From assembly GCA_011947345.1 (NCBI GenBank), contig JAAVTG010000116.1:43020-107019 (forward strand): a stretch of DNA of 64,000 bases, in the 5' to 3' direction. Below are positions 22,594-33,900 of the stretch, in pieces. The DNA comes from Phytophthora quininea (Eukaryota > Oomycota > Peronosporomycetes > Peronosporales > Peronosporaceae). Position 1 is the stretch's first letter, and each line of letters opens with the position of its first letter. The notes below the pieces were generated by a model. That model saw nothing but the letters and a program-made list of their open reading frames with translations, ran no database searches and was not told the DNA's origin. Position numbers and translations under genes: made by a program.

Positions 22594-25500
22594 ATGGCAC
22601 AGCAGCCATGGATGCAGCCGGCAGATCAGCGGGGTTCCTCCAAGAGGGTTTCCGGGTCAGACAAGAGATTGAGTATTGTTCCAGGCGCAGTTCGAGGGTC
22701 AAGCAAGAATGATCTGCAAGGGTCAGGAAGGGCTCTAGAGCAGGCGTTGTCAACACCGTTGCAGCAAGCAGCAGTACCGCAATCGGCTTCATGCGAACCC
22801 TTGAATCCAGCATCCCCACGACTTGGGTCGATGCTTGCTTCGCTGAAGACACACTACCGAAAGCTGCGCACATTGAAAGGCACTGTTCGAGCGCTCATGT
22901 ACCTTCGACGGACGCCATTTTCGTTGAACGGTGTTGTTAAAGCGGCTACATCAGCACCGCCCGTTCTAACCGAAGAGCAACGAAGGTTGGACCGAAACGG
23001 ACTCAACTTGGTCATTCAAATGTGCTGATGATATTATTGTGCATGCAGTGCCTTGTCGAAAGTGCCCCGAATATCGACTACTGCTACCTCAACTGTCCAG
23101 AGCCAAGTCCATAACCTTGTAGCGAACGGGTAAGCACTTCAACCATGATGATCACCAAAGATATTTTAATGACCCCGCGTCTTCCAGCCACGTTGTCGCT
23201 GAGATCGACTCGACATCGGGACAAGAGGTCACATATCGCCAGCAAGGCAACCTCGACCACTACACTGAGGTATGCCACGCTCAAGAAAGTTCTCTGCTTC
23301 AAGCTTGGCTAAATAAATTGGTGCTATTATTTGCGCAGGACAATCTAGCTAAGCGTGTCAGTCTACAGCAGCAGCCTCACATGATTGCGCTCACTCAACG
23401 TCTCTGGACCTGTGCGCTTGGAAACGGAGAGAAAAACTCCGCTTCCCTGACTATGAAAGATATATGCTGTGTCTGCACCGCCTGATCCTGCCCGAGTTTG
23501 ACATCGCTGCGTCCAAAGATTTAATCATGGATGACTGGAAGCGAGACAGCGGCGGCCAGGACTACTTGGATTATGCGTATTTCCACTTGTCAATGTTCGA
23601 GTTGGTTGGTACGGCGACGCTTCCTGCACTGTTATCGTTCTCATTTTTTATGAACACTTTACTTAACTTTAAATGTTTTGTGACGTCTAGACTTGTGGAC
23701 CGATACGGTCGAGCCCGAAGATGTACGGTTCATCTTATACTTGCGGATTCAAGTTACTGATCTCTAAGGGATTTATTGATGCGCACAGTACATTTCGCTG
23801 CTCTTCTGCATCATGCACTGCCTCACATTTTTCTCAAACGGCCACCACAAGCTTAGTGCTCTTGAAGGTTATCCCATTGATTGAGTTGTACTGTGTTTCC
23901 TAGTTCCCACTTACTCCCACTTACTTGAATACCGTGCATGCAGATATCCATACCGTTGACATCTTGGAGGAATCGAAAGAGGTCGACCGGGAAGGAATTG
24001 AGCAAGACTTACAGCGCGAGATCAATAGTGAGTCGTTCGCGTACTATCAGCAGCAAGTAAAAGAAGCTGCGGAGGCGAATAAAAGACGTGCAAATAGTCC
24101 TCGCACCAGACAAGAAGAAAATGACAGAAGAAGATCGCAGTCTCGCGAGCGCAGACGTTCATTAAAATATGATCCAGCAGAAGGACTTGCATCAAGCCAA
24201 GGTACTCATTCTACCTCTGCAGCACCCCGCTATTGTCATTGTCAATTAACAGTACGATTGTTGTTTGCCTGTAGACTTGGATACAACTGCGCAAGGTCGA
24301 CGTCAATCGAGGAGTGGCTCTAGTTCCTCCAGCCAAGGCCGACGGCTATCGAGCAGCTCTAGCTCTTACGACCAAAACGGAAGACGAGTATTCACTCAAC
24401 AAGCCAGTACGCACACTTTCAACTTCGTTGCAGACTCATCAGGTGGGAATCTGATTGTCCTTTATTGGCGCCAGTAAACGCGGAAACTGTAGCGCCAGTA
24501 AACGTGGAAACTGTAGCGCTGTACTCATGTTAATGTGTTGGTATTGGCATGACTATCAACGCAGCACCTTTAATCATCCAGAACAGGCCGAGTGAACCTG
24601 CAGAAGTATCTCCAAGGCGAGATCCTGTGGTCCAGCGAGCGACAACTCCCAACGTATTTACCCGTGGCGGTGGAGTCATTCTTAATGTCGGTATGGTGGA
24701 TAGCTTATCCATCTCAAAGCCGCTTACTGACGGCAGACCATCGGTTGCCGTGCCTACGTTGGGAATGTCAAGTTTTCCAAGACAGAGGTCCGGAAGTGCG
24801 TCCATCAACGGTCAAAATCGGCGAGATCATGCAGCAGCAACCAAAGCTGATGGTGCCCATGATTCTACAGTCAGTCAGATCGAATCGACAACCTCTGTAC
24901 TGCGTACTGGCCTCGATGAATCTGCGACGTCAGGATACTTGCTGCTTCCAAATGCGTCGACGAACAAAGCTCAATTGCCTTTTACAGTGAGAGCGGCTGC
25001 TGTTGCTGAGGCAGCAGCTACGATGGCTGCGGCTGCTGGTCCTATCGGTGACTATCAATTACATATACAACTGCAGGCCATCGGTCACGGAAATGAAGGA
25101 TCAAGTATCACGAAGACTGGCGAAAATGCTTTCATGGACAATAGCAGTCTAACTGCGCCATTGATGACGATCGTTAGCAGTAAGCCACCAACTTCCTCGG
25201 ACAGGACGTCATCCATCGGCAAAGTCCATCTGCAGCTCAAAGAGGGACAAGAGCCGAAGGGTTTAGAGCAGAACCCTCACCGGCCACACATTCCGTACGG
25301 TGGAGAGTTCCTGACTTCATCCTCGTTGGCATCACCGCGCGTTGGTCATGCACTGACCGCCCAAGTTGCAGCGGCCTTCCTTTCCGCACAGCAAATACCC
25401 CTCAAGCCATCAACATCTCCCCGACCAACCCTGGGTGCTATTCAGCGCTCAGACACTCTGAACACCGACCACCCCGCAGCAACCAGTCCACGAAGGCCTC

Positions 25501-25979
25501 AAGCACAGCATGACGAATCACGTCTGCTTCCGCTCGGCGCCGTTAGTGGCTTAAGGGTCAGTGCTGCTGTGCCGCTAGCCATCAGCGGCAAGACCGCGAC
25601 GCACGCCCACCTCGAAGTAACAACTTCGCCTCGACAACCGATATTTCGCGGTCATCTATTGGAATCGTCATCGTTTTCTCCAGGGACGCCGGAGACCGTC
25701 ACGACCATAAACCCACCCAAAGACGACCTGAAAGCTTTGCTGTCACCCCGCTACATCATCACGAACCCCATCGGTAGTGGCCACTCGCCGCATTCCCCGT
25801 CGAGTCCTCGACAGTCGGTCGTTCGAGCACAGGGGTCATCTCAGGCACTGGCTAACAGCCCAAGACTTCGACAACAGCCGTCACGGCTAATCACCGGTCC
25901 GGCAATGGCTCATTTGCAGCCGCACAGACAGCAGCGACCGTCGCAGCTCGGCCTTGCCATCACCCCCAGAAGGAGTTAA
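22594..25979 (+). CDS. Multi-exon protein of unknown function, Ser-rich tail
   Basis: A chain of plus-strand exons reads as one gene. Exon 1 begins at the ATG at 22,594 (basic, Ser-rich). Middle exons contain a conserved-looking module with Trp, D-W-K-R-D-S and F-E-L-V-D-L-W-T-D motifs; the junction 23,608/23,691 uses GTACGG...CTAG. Later come a Glu/Arg-rich helical exon (about 23,945-24,202), a Ser-rich exon (24,275 on), and a 470-codon last exon full of S-P-R motifs, typical of a disordered phosphorylated region. One break sits at GG 23,406-23,407. The Trp-containing module recalls repeats in flagella-associated proteins, but I cannot name a family. Head-to-head pairing with a TTLL gene is compatible with a flagellar role (inference). 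Exon linkage is not proven. Confidence 0.5.
24468..24515 (+). repeat. 24-bp direct repeat, two copies
   Basis: The unit beginning GCGCCAGTAAACG is present twice in tandem with one mismatch (24,468-24,491 and 24,492-24,515). It lies in the presumed intron before the last exon of the surrounding gene, although one frame through it is open. Confidence 0.8.
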
Positions 25980-26045
25980 AATAATATGTGGTTCGGGTTA
26001 TGGACAAATAATTTATTTTTCGATGCATGTCAGTTTTCGAAGACG

Positions 26046-27720
26046 ATGAACTTTGAACACTTGGGGCTGCAGTGGTGGGACCAGGAGCTGCTGCAGGCGA
26101 GCGTGCCCTTCCGTGCTGCGTTTTCCCCGCGCTACTAAGGGCCAGCGACTCACGGACACTACCGGATGAGCTCTCTCGTGACGAGCTGCGTGTTATGACG
26201 CAGTTTTGTCTGTCCCCTGATGCGCGGAAGAACGACAATGTTACCAGAGAGGAGGTTTGTTGCCAATGTTTGCTTTATACCCATTGTATTGTATTTTTCA
26301 GCGATTTTATTATAACTGCAGTTTAGTAGGTTTATTGCTCGCTTCGGACCGCTCGAGGCAAGTCTTTCCAAGGTGAGACAACGCGTTCAAGGTGTCTTTT
26401 GTGTAAACTAACTTTTTTTTAATAGTTGACTGCATGTTTTTGCGTGAATCGAGAGCTTGTGTCCTGGTTTCATGGTGAAATGGGACGACGAGAGGCGGAG
26501 CAAATGCTGTCATCACGTGAGCGCAGTGATGGGGCCTTTTGGTGCGATTTTCCGAGTCACACCCAACCAAGTTCACGCTCTCGTACCTGAAGGTCCACAC
26601 GGTGACTTCGAGCACTCCTGGTCGGCGGGAGTTGAAGAATTGTCTTGTTCGCAACCTCGGTGAACCAGGATACGCTCTAACAGAAGCGGTCCGTCGGAGT
26701 GGTGCGGTAGACAGCAGCACCAGACAGCGCACGTATTCGTCCATTGGAGCATTCATACAGGCTAGTTCCAACAGGCTCAAATATGGGGTACGTTTCCTTT
26801 TGCCATTTTAATGCTGGCAAGTTGCTGATGGTTGAATGATTCCTGAGATCAGGTCGCGTCGGACTTTTCTTCGTCGTGCAATAAAGAGCTGGCAGCAGTG
26901 AGAGCTTTGCAAGACCAGCAGAGCGATTCGTATTCAGCTTTCAGCACCGAGTCGTTCGGGAAGCCGGAGCCTCCGCCAAACGCCCAGGCCATGCTTTTTC
27001 TCGGTCTCCTCCTGGACCTTCAAGCTTCGGTGTGTCGCCATTTCATGTGAACGAAAACGCTGACTACGGGAACTTTGCGGCCTTGGCAGATCTGTCGATT
27101 GGACCAAATCTACGGCCGATGCCGCAGGATATGGATCATTCTCGAGTTTTTCAGTGACCAAACCGGTCGCTGCATCGGAGATGGGTGATTGTATTGCTCC
27201 ACCACCACCTCCAAACACGGACGTGTATGGGTCTTTCGACCTCGCAACTACAACATTGAAGACGACGCCGACGACTTCAGCACTGGACGAACTGAACGTT
27301 GGCATGGATTTTTACAAGCAAAAGCGACTTGATGACGCATTGTTACGCTTCATGCTAGCGCAGGAAATGGCCCGTGCATCGGGTGACCAAGTCGTTGAAG
27401 CGCGTGCACTCGGCAACCTTGGTACCGTGTACTTGGACAAGAAGAACCCTCAACAAGCTGTGCGATGTTACCAACAGTGCTTGGACATCACGCGAGCGAT
27501 CGAAGACACAAAGCGCGAGCGCACCATCCTCAACAACCTCGTCCTCGCACTTGTAGCAAGCGAAGATTTTGAGCGAGCGCTTGCTTGTTGTCAGGTGCAG
27601 CTGGAGACCACAACAAACGCCATTAATCGGCGTAAGATTATATCGCGAATGAGTTTGATTCGCCAGCGTATTACCCGGCAGCAAGAACTATCTCAGTCAG
27701 ACGCGATATCAATCAAGTGA
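26046..27720 (+). CDS. SH2 domain protein with C-terminal TPR repeats
   Basis: Predicted phosphotyrosine-reading adaptor. Exons 26,046-26,254, 26,322-26,372, 26,426-26,787 and 26,853-27,720 have GT...AG borders. The SH2 domain begins at W-F-H-G-E in exon 3 and carries the FLVR-type strand with its Arg (V-R-F-S-E-S) that binds phosphate. A Pro/Gly-rich linker follows, then two to three TPR-like helical pairs (Y-x-x-G...A-L-G-N-L-G-T-V-Y) near the C-terminus. Four frame breaks, at CCCC 26,125, TTTT 26,537, TTTTT 26,995 and TTTTT 27,147, are each repaired by one base of the run; the repaired length is 498 codons exactly. SH2 proteins are few outside animals and amoebozoans, so a tyrosine-phosphorylation role here is notable. 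It is convergent with the hAT-like gene. Confidence 0.75.
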
Positions 27721-27769
27721 CCTCGATCGACTTCATCGTCCATGCAACCAACTGCAGCATAAAATGTTA

Positions 27770-30309
27770 TCACAAGGCAACTGAAGCCTGTGTCACCGTT
27801 CCTGCTGGGTCGTCGGGTGAAGGGGCCACAACAACTGCGGCAGGGAGTGGTGGGAGCGCCTCGAAGAAAAGTTGATCCAGCGTTAAATGCAAAGTATCCG
27901 CAGGACCGACCATTTTATCTCGGTCGTTTTGGACCTGAAGTTGCTCAAATTCATCAACTGCGATTTCCTGCTCTAAAGCAGTCTCCAGTCGTCTGCGAAA
28001 GCTTCCCACTCATCTTGTCCACAGATAAGTACTTCCGGGTCGCTCAATTGGCGAAAACCTGATAAAGACTCAGTAGGGCATTGCATTTTCTTCAAACTGG
28101 AGGCAAAGCCGAGATGTAAAAGAAGCTCCACGTTATCCGGACGATCAATTGTCTGTGCAGCATGAGGAACAAAGCCAATTCCACGAGCCAGTCGACGGAC
28201 ATCAGCACCCGCTAGCGAAATTGCGTACACGCGGCAACAGAGCGCGCATATTTCAGGATGCGATTCCGACACAAACGAATAGAAAGACGACACATCCGAG
28301 TAATCGCTTGTCGTTTCCGCATCGAACGGGAACTGCCGCAGTTGATACATGTTGAGAATCTCCTCGACTTTGGTGCTGGAAATTGGCTCCAGGACCGAAG
28401 AGCTGGCACTCGAACTTTGGTTTTCTTGCGGATTGCAGATCCAGCGCCGGAAGTAATGTTGAAAGTATGACGCTATAGCCTTCCACTGAAGTGCTTGGTT
28501 GCTGACATCAAGCCGCCCAGTATCTAAATGAAAGTCAAATACATATGCCAGCACCATTACTGGCAGATCATAGCGCTGCCACATGAAATCAATCACATTA
28601 TGCAGACTGTGCGCAACCACATTGATATCGGAGCTATCACTCCGACAAGATGCGACACCTAATTCAGCGGACTGGGCGAGCGCAGCGTACTGCTGGCTCA
28701 TACGACCAAGCTGGTACATTACATGGGCGAGTGTGATCCCTCCATGCACGGCTGTCACGAATTGTTCTTGTTCATATCCCGGGTTTGGCTGGAAGAGCAG
28801 ACTGTACGCTTCTCGCAACGGAGCTAGAAGCTCAGCTAGCTCTCTTAATTTCTTCCAGAGTTGACCGTCGTTTTCAAGAACACGTTCGCGCAGTGCCAGT
28901 GGTGCCAGGGCTGGCCCTCCGTCTCCAGGACTCGAGCACATGGCAGTGATGACATCGCTGTAGTGGAGAGCTTTCGTAAGACACACCACAAACGAAAACC
29001 AGTGGTCTTTTGTCGGAAGTGGAATACTTGCATTGTCCTCACCACACATGGTGGACAAGGCTGTCTGCAAGCGCTCGTTGGTGAAGTATGACGCCAGCTC
29101 CACAAGTTTCCCCACCGAATCGCGAAATAGTTCATGGGTCAGTACACCCCCGCTAGTGACGTTAGCAGCGTCCAAATACACGGAACAACCAACAGTGAGT
29201 GCCACCGTGCACTTCGACTCACCCTCTTTGCCGCATTCACCCCACAGCTGAGTCAGCCACGACCCCCATGACGTAGATACTCTTTGAACTCAGCTCCAGT
29301 AGGACGTTTTCGATAGCATTTGAGAGTGGCAGCACCAACGCTGTTGACGATTCATTGTCGTTACCCTGTACAGATCGTTGTAGCTGGACGTGTCTACCAA
29401 TGTCCTCCACATGAACACAAGCAACATCTCCATTCGCGTTAATCAGTGTGAATGCCGCCAATTCCTGCATGTCGAGCGTCCTCCAGCACGTCACACTCAG
29501 TGTGAGACCGCTCTTAATGGTCGAGTTTGACATGCCTTCTTTCACACGATCCAACTGGTTTGCCGCCATCCTCGCCGCAGTTTCAACCACAAAATCTCGA
29601 CTCCCAATACTGCTAATCGTTCCAACATCTTTCACTGGTACAGGGCTCAACGCACGCAGTAGTTCCTGAAACTCTTTCTTCTGCAGTGTCGACAGTGGGA
29701 TCCCGCCACAACCAAAGCTTGCAGCACCTCCGTCTTCCACTTGTTCGCTGGGCCTTCTTTCTCGCTACTTGTATTTCCACTATCCGTTCGACTGCGTTTC
29801 GCAGGACCAGTTATAAATCCAGCAGTAGCATCTCCATCCAGCCGAGTAACACTCAGTCTCTTGGTCATCTTTTGTCCGCACCAGTAGTCTCCACATCACT
29901 CTCTGTTCTTTTATCCATAATGTTCTCCGTTTCGGTGGTCATAACACTCATGGTCTCAGTTGGAGCAGTAACTGTGGTCTCCAGTAGCAGCACTTGCTCA
30001 TCTAGTCGGGGACGCCAAACTCTTCCAGATGCGCCTGTTTCTTGGCCTGTGCGATCCTCTCTCGCTGTCCGCAGATCTCCTTCAAAGTGTCCACAACTTT
30101 GCGTGGACAGCTGGGGCAACTCTCAAGTGCCGCAGCATGTCGGAGGACACGCCGCGGGTGGGCGGCACTTGGCCCGCGCCCAGCTGAGTGATGCAGTACG
30201 AGCAATAGGCGTGGTAGTGGTAGCGGTTGCGCTTCTCACCGCGGTGGAAGTGCGCCCATAGAGGGTGTACAGGACGCCCTGTGCGCTTCAGAGCTGCATC
30301 GGCGGTCAT
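27770..30309 (-). CDS. BED zinc-finger hAT-like transposase, possibly domesticated
   Basis: A single-exon frame of about 848 codons. N-terminus: a BED finger (W-A-H-F, then C-S-Y-C and a later H...C pair). Middle: a hAT-type core with V-V-A-D-S-A (catalytic Asp) and a V-P-C segment where active hAT enzymes have C-x2-H; here the His is not present. C-terminus: helical with a Trp-rich end but no clear hATC dimerisation motif. It is interrupted by seven one-base breaks (27,975; 29,147; 29,240; 29,702; 29,870; 30,008; 30,125), six in runs of three to five identical bases, after which the length is a multiple of three. No terminal inverted repeats were found. It could be a domesticated DNA-binding protein or a recent transposon; a 70-bp intron at 29,170-29,240 is an alternative explanation for two breaks. 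Confidence 0.6.
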
Positions 30310-30488
30310 CGTGACTATATAAAAATATGTGCATATACAAAAGTTAAAATGAAATAGACAAATTACACAAAAGTGAGCTTTTTTTTTTAATATTTATTGC
30401 CTCTACCTTCTAAAAGATATCTAACACCTGCATGAACTCATCCCTGCATCCAGTGGCGACGACGCCTCTATTCATAGAGTTCATGTTA
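30310..30488. other. Intergenic, AT-rich
   Basis: Short AT-rich stretch with a poly-T run near 30,380, between the hAT-like start codon and the Copia insertion. A TATA-like TATATAAAAATA (30,316-30,327) reads on plus. No gene. Confidence 0.5.
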
Positions 30489-30493
30489 ACGAG
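30489..30493. repeat. Target-site duplication, left copy (ACGAG)
   Basis: Matches 35,711-35,715 exactly and sits directly outside the LTR. Confidence 0.88.
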
Positions 30494-30713
30494 AATGAGC
30501 AATAGTCACTTGTCTAGCAACTATATCACTTAGCGCAGCTCTTCTTAGAGTGGGGATTGCCTTAGCTTTATTCACCGCTTGGCAAATTGCGGAATGAACT
30601 CACTGTTCTCTCTGTCTGCAAGGCTAAGTCTAACGGTCGGATCTCCAAAGCTTACTCGTCTCAGACGCGTCCCAGACGTTGAAGTCGCACACCTTGTGCA
30701 TTTGCTTCTCAAA
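30494..30713 (-). repeat. 3' LTR of the Copia element
   Basis: Direct copy of 35,491-35,710 with about four mismatches. On the element strand it begins TTGAGAAGC and ends GCTCATT, so a TG...CA core lies one or two bases inside each border. Confidence 0.93.
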
Positions 30714-30725
30714 CTCTCTTCTCGA
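30714..30725 (-). other. Polypurine tract of the Copia element
   Basis: On the element strand a purine-rich GAGAAGAGAG run ends just before the 3' LTR, where plus-strand DNA synthesis would start. Confidence 0.6.
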
Positions 30726-30823
30726 CTTCAAGTCCACTTGCCTTGCCTTCTTATCGGAAGTGGCCTTGACTCTACAAGTCCAAGCGCCAAAATCCTCATG
30801 CCACCTTCGTGACGTTTCACTTT

Positions 30824-30968
30824 GCATCCCTCACTCTTTTTCTCGCCTTCGTTCCCGACAGGCGGCTTTCCTCCCATTACATGGGGCTTTAGGGTCACTT
30901 GCATCCCTCACTCTTTTTCTCGCCTTCGTTCCCGACAGGCGGCTTTCCTCCCATTACATGGGGCTTTA
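30824..30968. repeat. 77-bp tandem duplication at the end of Copia pol
   Basis: The unit starting GCATCCCTCACTC at 30,824 is repeated from 30,901. The second copy is identical for about 67 bp and runs up to the pol stop codon (30,969-30,971). It lies in the 3' untranslated part of the element. Confidence 0.9.
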
Positions 30969-33900
30969 CTAAGCACTAGGGTCACCTTCACCGATTTCTC
31001 GCACTCCAAGAGTGTCTCTGTGTCGCCGAAATGCCTCCGCAGGCAACGGCTTTGTCATGGTGTCGGCCACATTAGCTCGTGTCTCCACGGAACTAATTTG
31101 CACTTCTCTCTCCGCAACGTACTCGCGGATCTTGAGGTCTTTGATTCTGAGCTGTTTTGTACGCCGGTGTTTCCCATCATGCTTCATCAATTCAACAGCA
31201 CTGCTCGAATCACAGAACATCTTAGTGCTCTCTCTTGGTAGTTCCAGCTCATCTACCAACTGCTCGAGCCAGACAGCCTCATGCAAGCCTTCATTAGCTG
31301 CAATCAACTCCGCTTCACATGTGCTTTCTGCCAAGATTCCCTGCTTCCAACTCTTCGCAGAGATCAACTGGCCACAGCAAAACACTGTGAATCCACTGAC
31401 TGACTTCAAGTCTTCTTGATCAGACGCGTAACTAGCATCCGCATAGACCTCGATCTGAAGCTTCTCAAACTTTCGTGCTTCGTTCAAATCGTAGTGCAAC
31501 CCCATTTCACTAGTGCCTTTGACATACCTGAGAACCCTTTTGGCTGCTTGCCAATGCACCACTCCAAACTTCTCCAGAAACTTGCTGAGAATCCGAAGAG
31601 CTGTGGCCAAATCGGGTCTCGATCCACTCACTAAGTACTGCAAGCATCCAACAAGACTACGATACGGCAAGTTCTTGCTCTTCCTTTGCTCGTCTTCGGT
31701 AGCCTTAACTAACTTCACTGCATCAGGACACATCCGAATTCTCACCGAATGTGCCTCGTTCATCCTGAACGTTTGCAGCATATCATGCACATACTTCGTC
31801 TGTCGGAACATCACGTGCGTCTCTGGCACATACGTGATCTGCAGTCCCAACAGGTAGTTTACTTCTCCAAGTTCCTTAATCTTGAAGAGTTCATTTAACT
31901 TTGTCGCAAAGTAATCTACGTCTTCATTCCGTCCAATAATCAGAATGTCGTCCACATAGACTGGAACGAAAACGATTCGATCACATCCCTTAATCCAGTA
32001 TAGCCCAGGGTCCTTTACACTTCTCGTAAACCCCAAGTCTACCAAGGCCTTGTGCAGCGTGTTATTCCAATTCATGGGCGATTGACGCAACCCATATATG
32101 CTCTTCAACAACAAGCATACATATTCCTCGTAACCCCGCTTCACGTGACCTTCCGGCTGCTCCATATAAATCACTCTATCTGTCGGAGCGTTTAGGAACG
32201 CCGTGACAAAGTCAAATTGTTTAGCCACCATCTTATACATGCCTGCATACAGCAGCACAAATCGCAACGTCTCAAACCTGATCACTGGAGCGAACGTCTC
32301 ATCATAGTCCAGCTTCCAGATCTGCAGGCACCCCAGCACTACCAATCGCGCCTTAAACCTTATCAGGCGATACTCATTCTCCTTCAACACCCAAATCCAT
32401 TTATTCTTGAGTATGTGAGCATTCTCAGGTCGCGGAACTAATATCCACGTCTCGTTTTTCAACTGTGCCAGGAACTCTTCCTTTGTAGCCTGAAGCCATT
32501 GATCTCTCTGCGGCGATGCCATCATTTCATCCCAAGTCAACGGCACTTCATACCCAAGTACTGAGGTTGCCGAAGTTGAGGCACTAAACACACTCGCCAC
32601 AAAGTCATTATATCTCGCAGGCTTCTTCGTCTTACGTCGCGAACATCGAGGCTCTTTTACCTCTACAGGCAGATGGCGCTTCCTCTTCTTTTCTTTCGGT
32701 GTCGGGCTTTTCTTTTCTTCAAGACTCTCTTCTGTTTCTTGAGTCTCCTCTTCGTCACTCAAGCGCTCATTAGGTTCATTATCCCCCTTAGCGCTTGATG
32801 ACCCTCCGACCCGAGATCTTCTTCACCTCTGTCACTGTCAGCATGCTCGGTAGGTAACTTGAAACGTACTCGCCTCGACTTTCCAGAATCATCAAAACGG
32901 ATATGTCTTGGCTTTCCAGAATCCTCTTCAACTTCTTCATCTACCTCTACACGCTCGTGAACTTCGTCACTCATCTCATTTTCAGGAACTTCAGCAACTG
33001 GCAGAGTCACAAACGGCAGTCTAGTACTATCCACCTCCGGTCGTCGTCTAAGACGATAAACCGTGTTCAACAGCTTATTCACATAGTCCTTAGACACCGT
33101 AGTCTGCTCGTAAAACTTCACGTTTTCTGCTCTGTGCTCACTTATCACACCAGTCGCTAAGTCCAAGAGGCGATAACCTTTAGTTTTTACTGCATACCCG
33201 ACCAACAAAGTTGGAGCTCCTCTCCTCGACAACTTGTTGTCGCGATACACCTTATCCACAAACTTTACAGCGAAACAGCCAAACGGTCTCAGATGTCTTA
33301 CACTCGGTTTCTTCCCGAACACCTTCTCGTGCGGTGTCATCTGGTCCTTGTTGCCCTTTGTCGTCGTGCGATTTGTCGTCTCCACTACGTATGCAGCTGC
33401 TTCTCCCCACAACATCTCAGGAGTCCGCTACTATACAGGACTGACCGCACTTTATTCATCATAACACCATGCGCCTTTTCCACCAAGCACACTTCTTCTG
33501 GAGTATGTGGATGAGCGAATATCTGTATCGACTCACCAGCACACATCCTGGCAACTTCTCCACTAGTAAATTCCGAACCTTGATCCGAATGAAAAGCTTT
33601 CACAATCTTTCCATGTCTAGCCTTCACATAGTCTCGAAATTCACTCAGCTTCTGCACTGTTTCCTCCTTCGACTGCTGCAAGTATATCCACTGGTATCTT
33701 GAGCCTTCATCCAACACATGCAAGTACATCTTGTAGCCTTCAATAGTTGGCACACTCAGAAAACCCAAGTCCACAAACACTTTCTCAAAAGAAATTTCAA
33801 CTCTCTTCGGCGACGTGTTTCGGAATGACATGCGCTTCATTTTCGCCATCTCACAGTTATAGCATCGCGCCTTAGTCTTCCTATCTGCCTTCGACAATTC

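Noticed and set aside
29170..29240. 70-bp intron in the hA-T-like gene (GTGAAT...CACTAG)
   Set aside because: It would close the frame, but reading through it gives the expected V-P-C segment of hAT proteins when two C runs are allowed one extra base, which agrees with the rest of the window.
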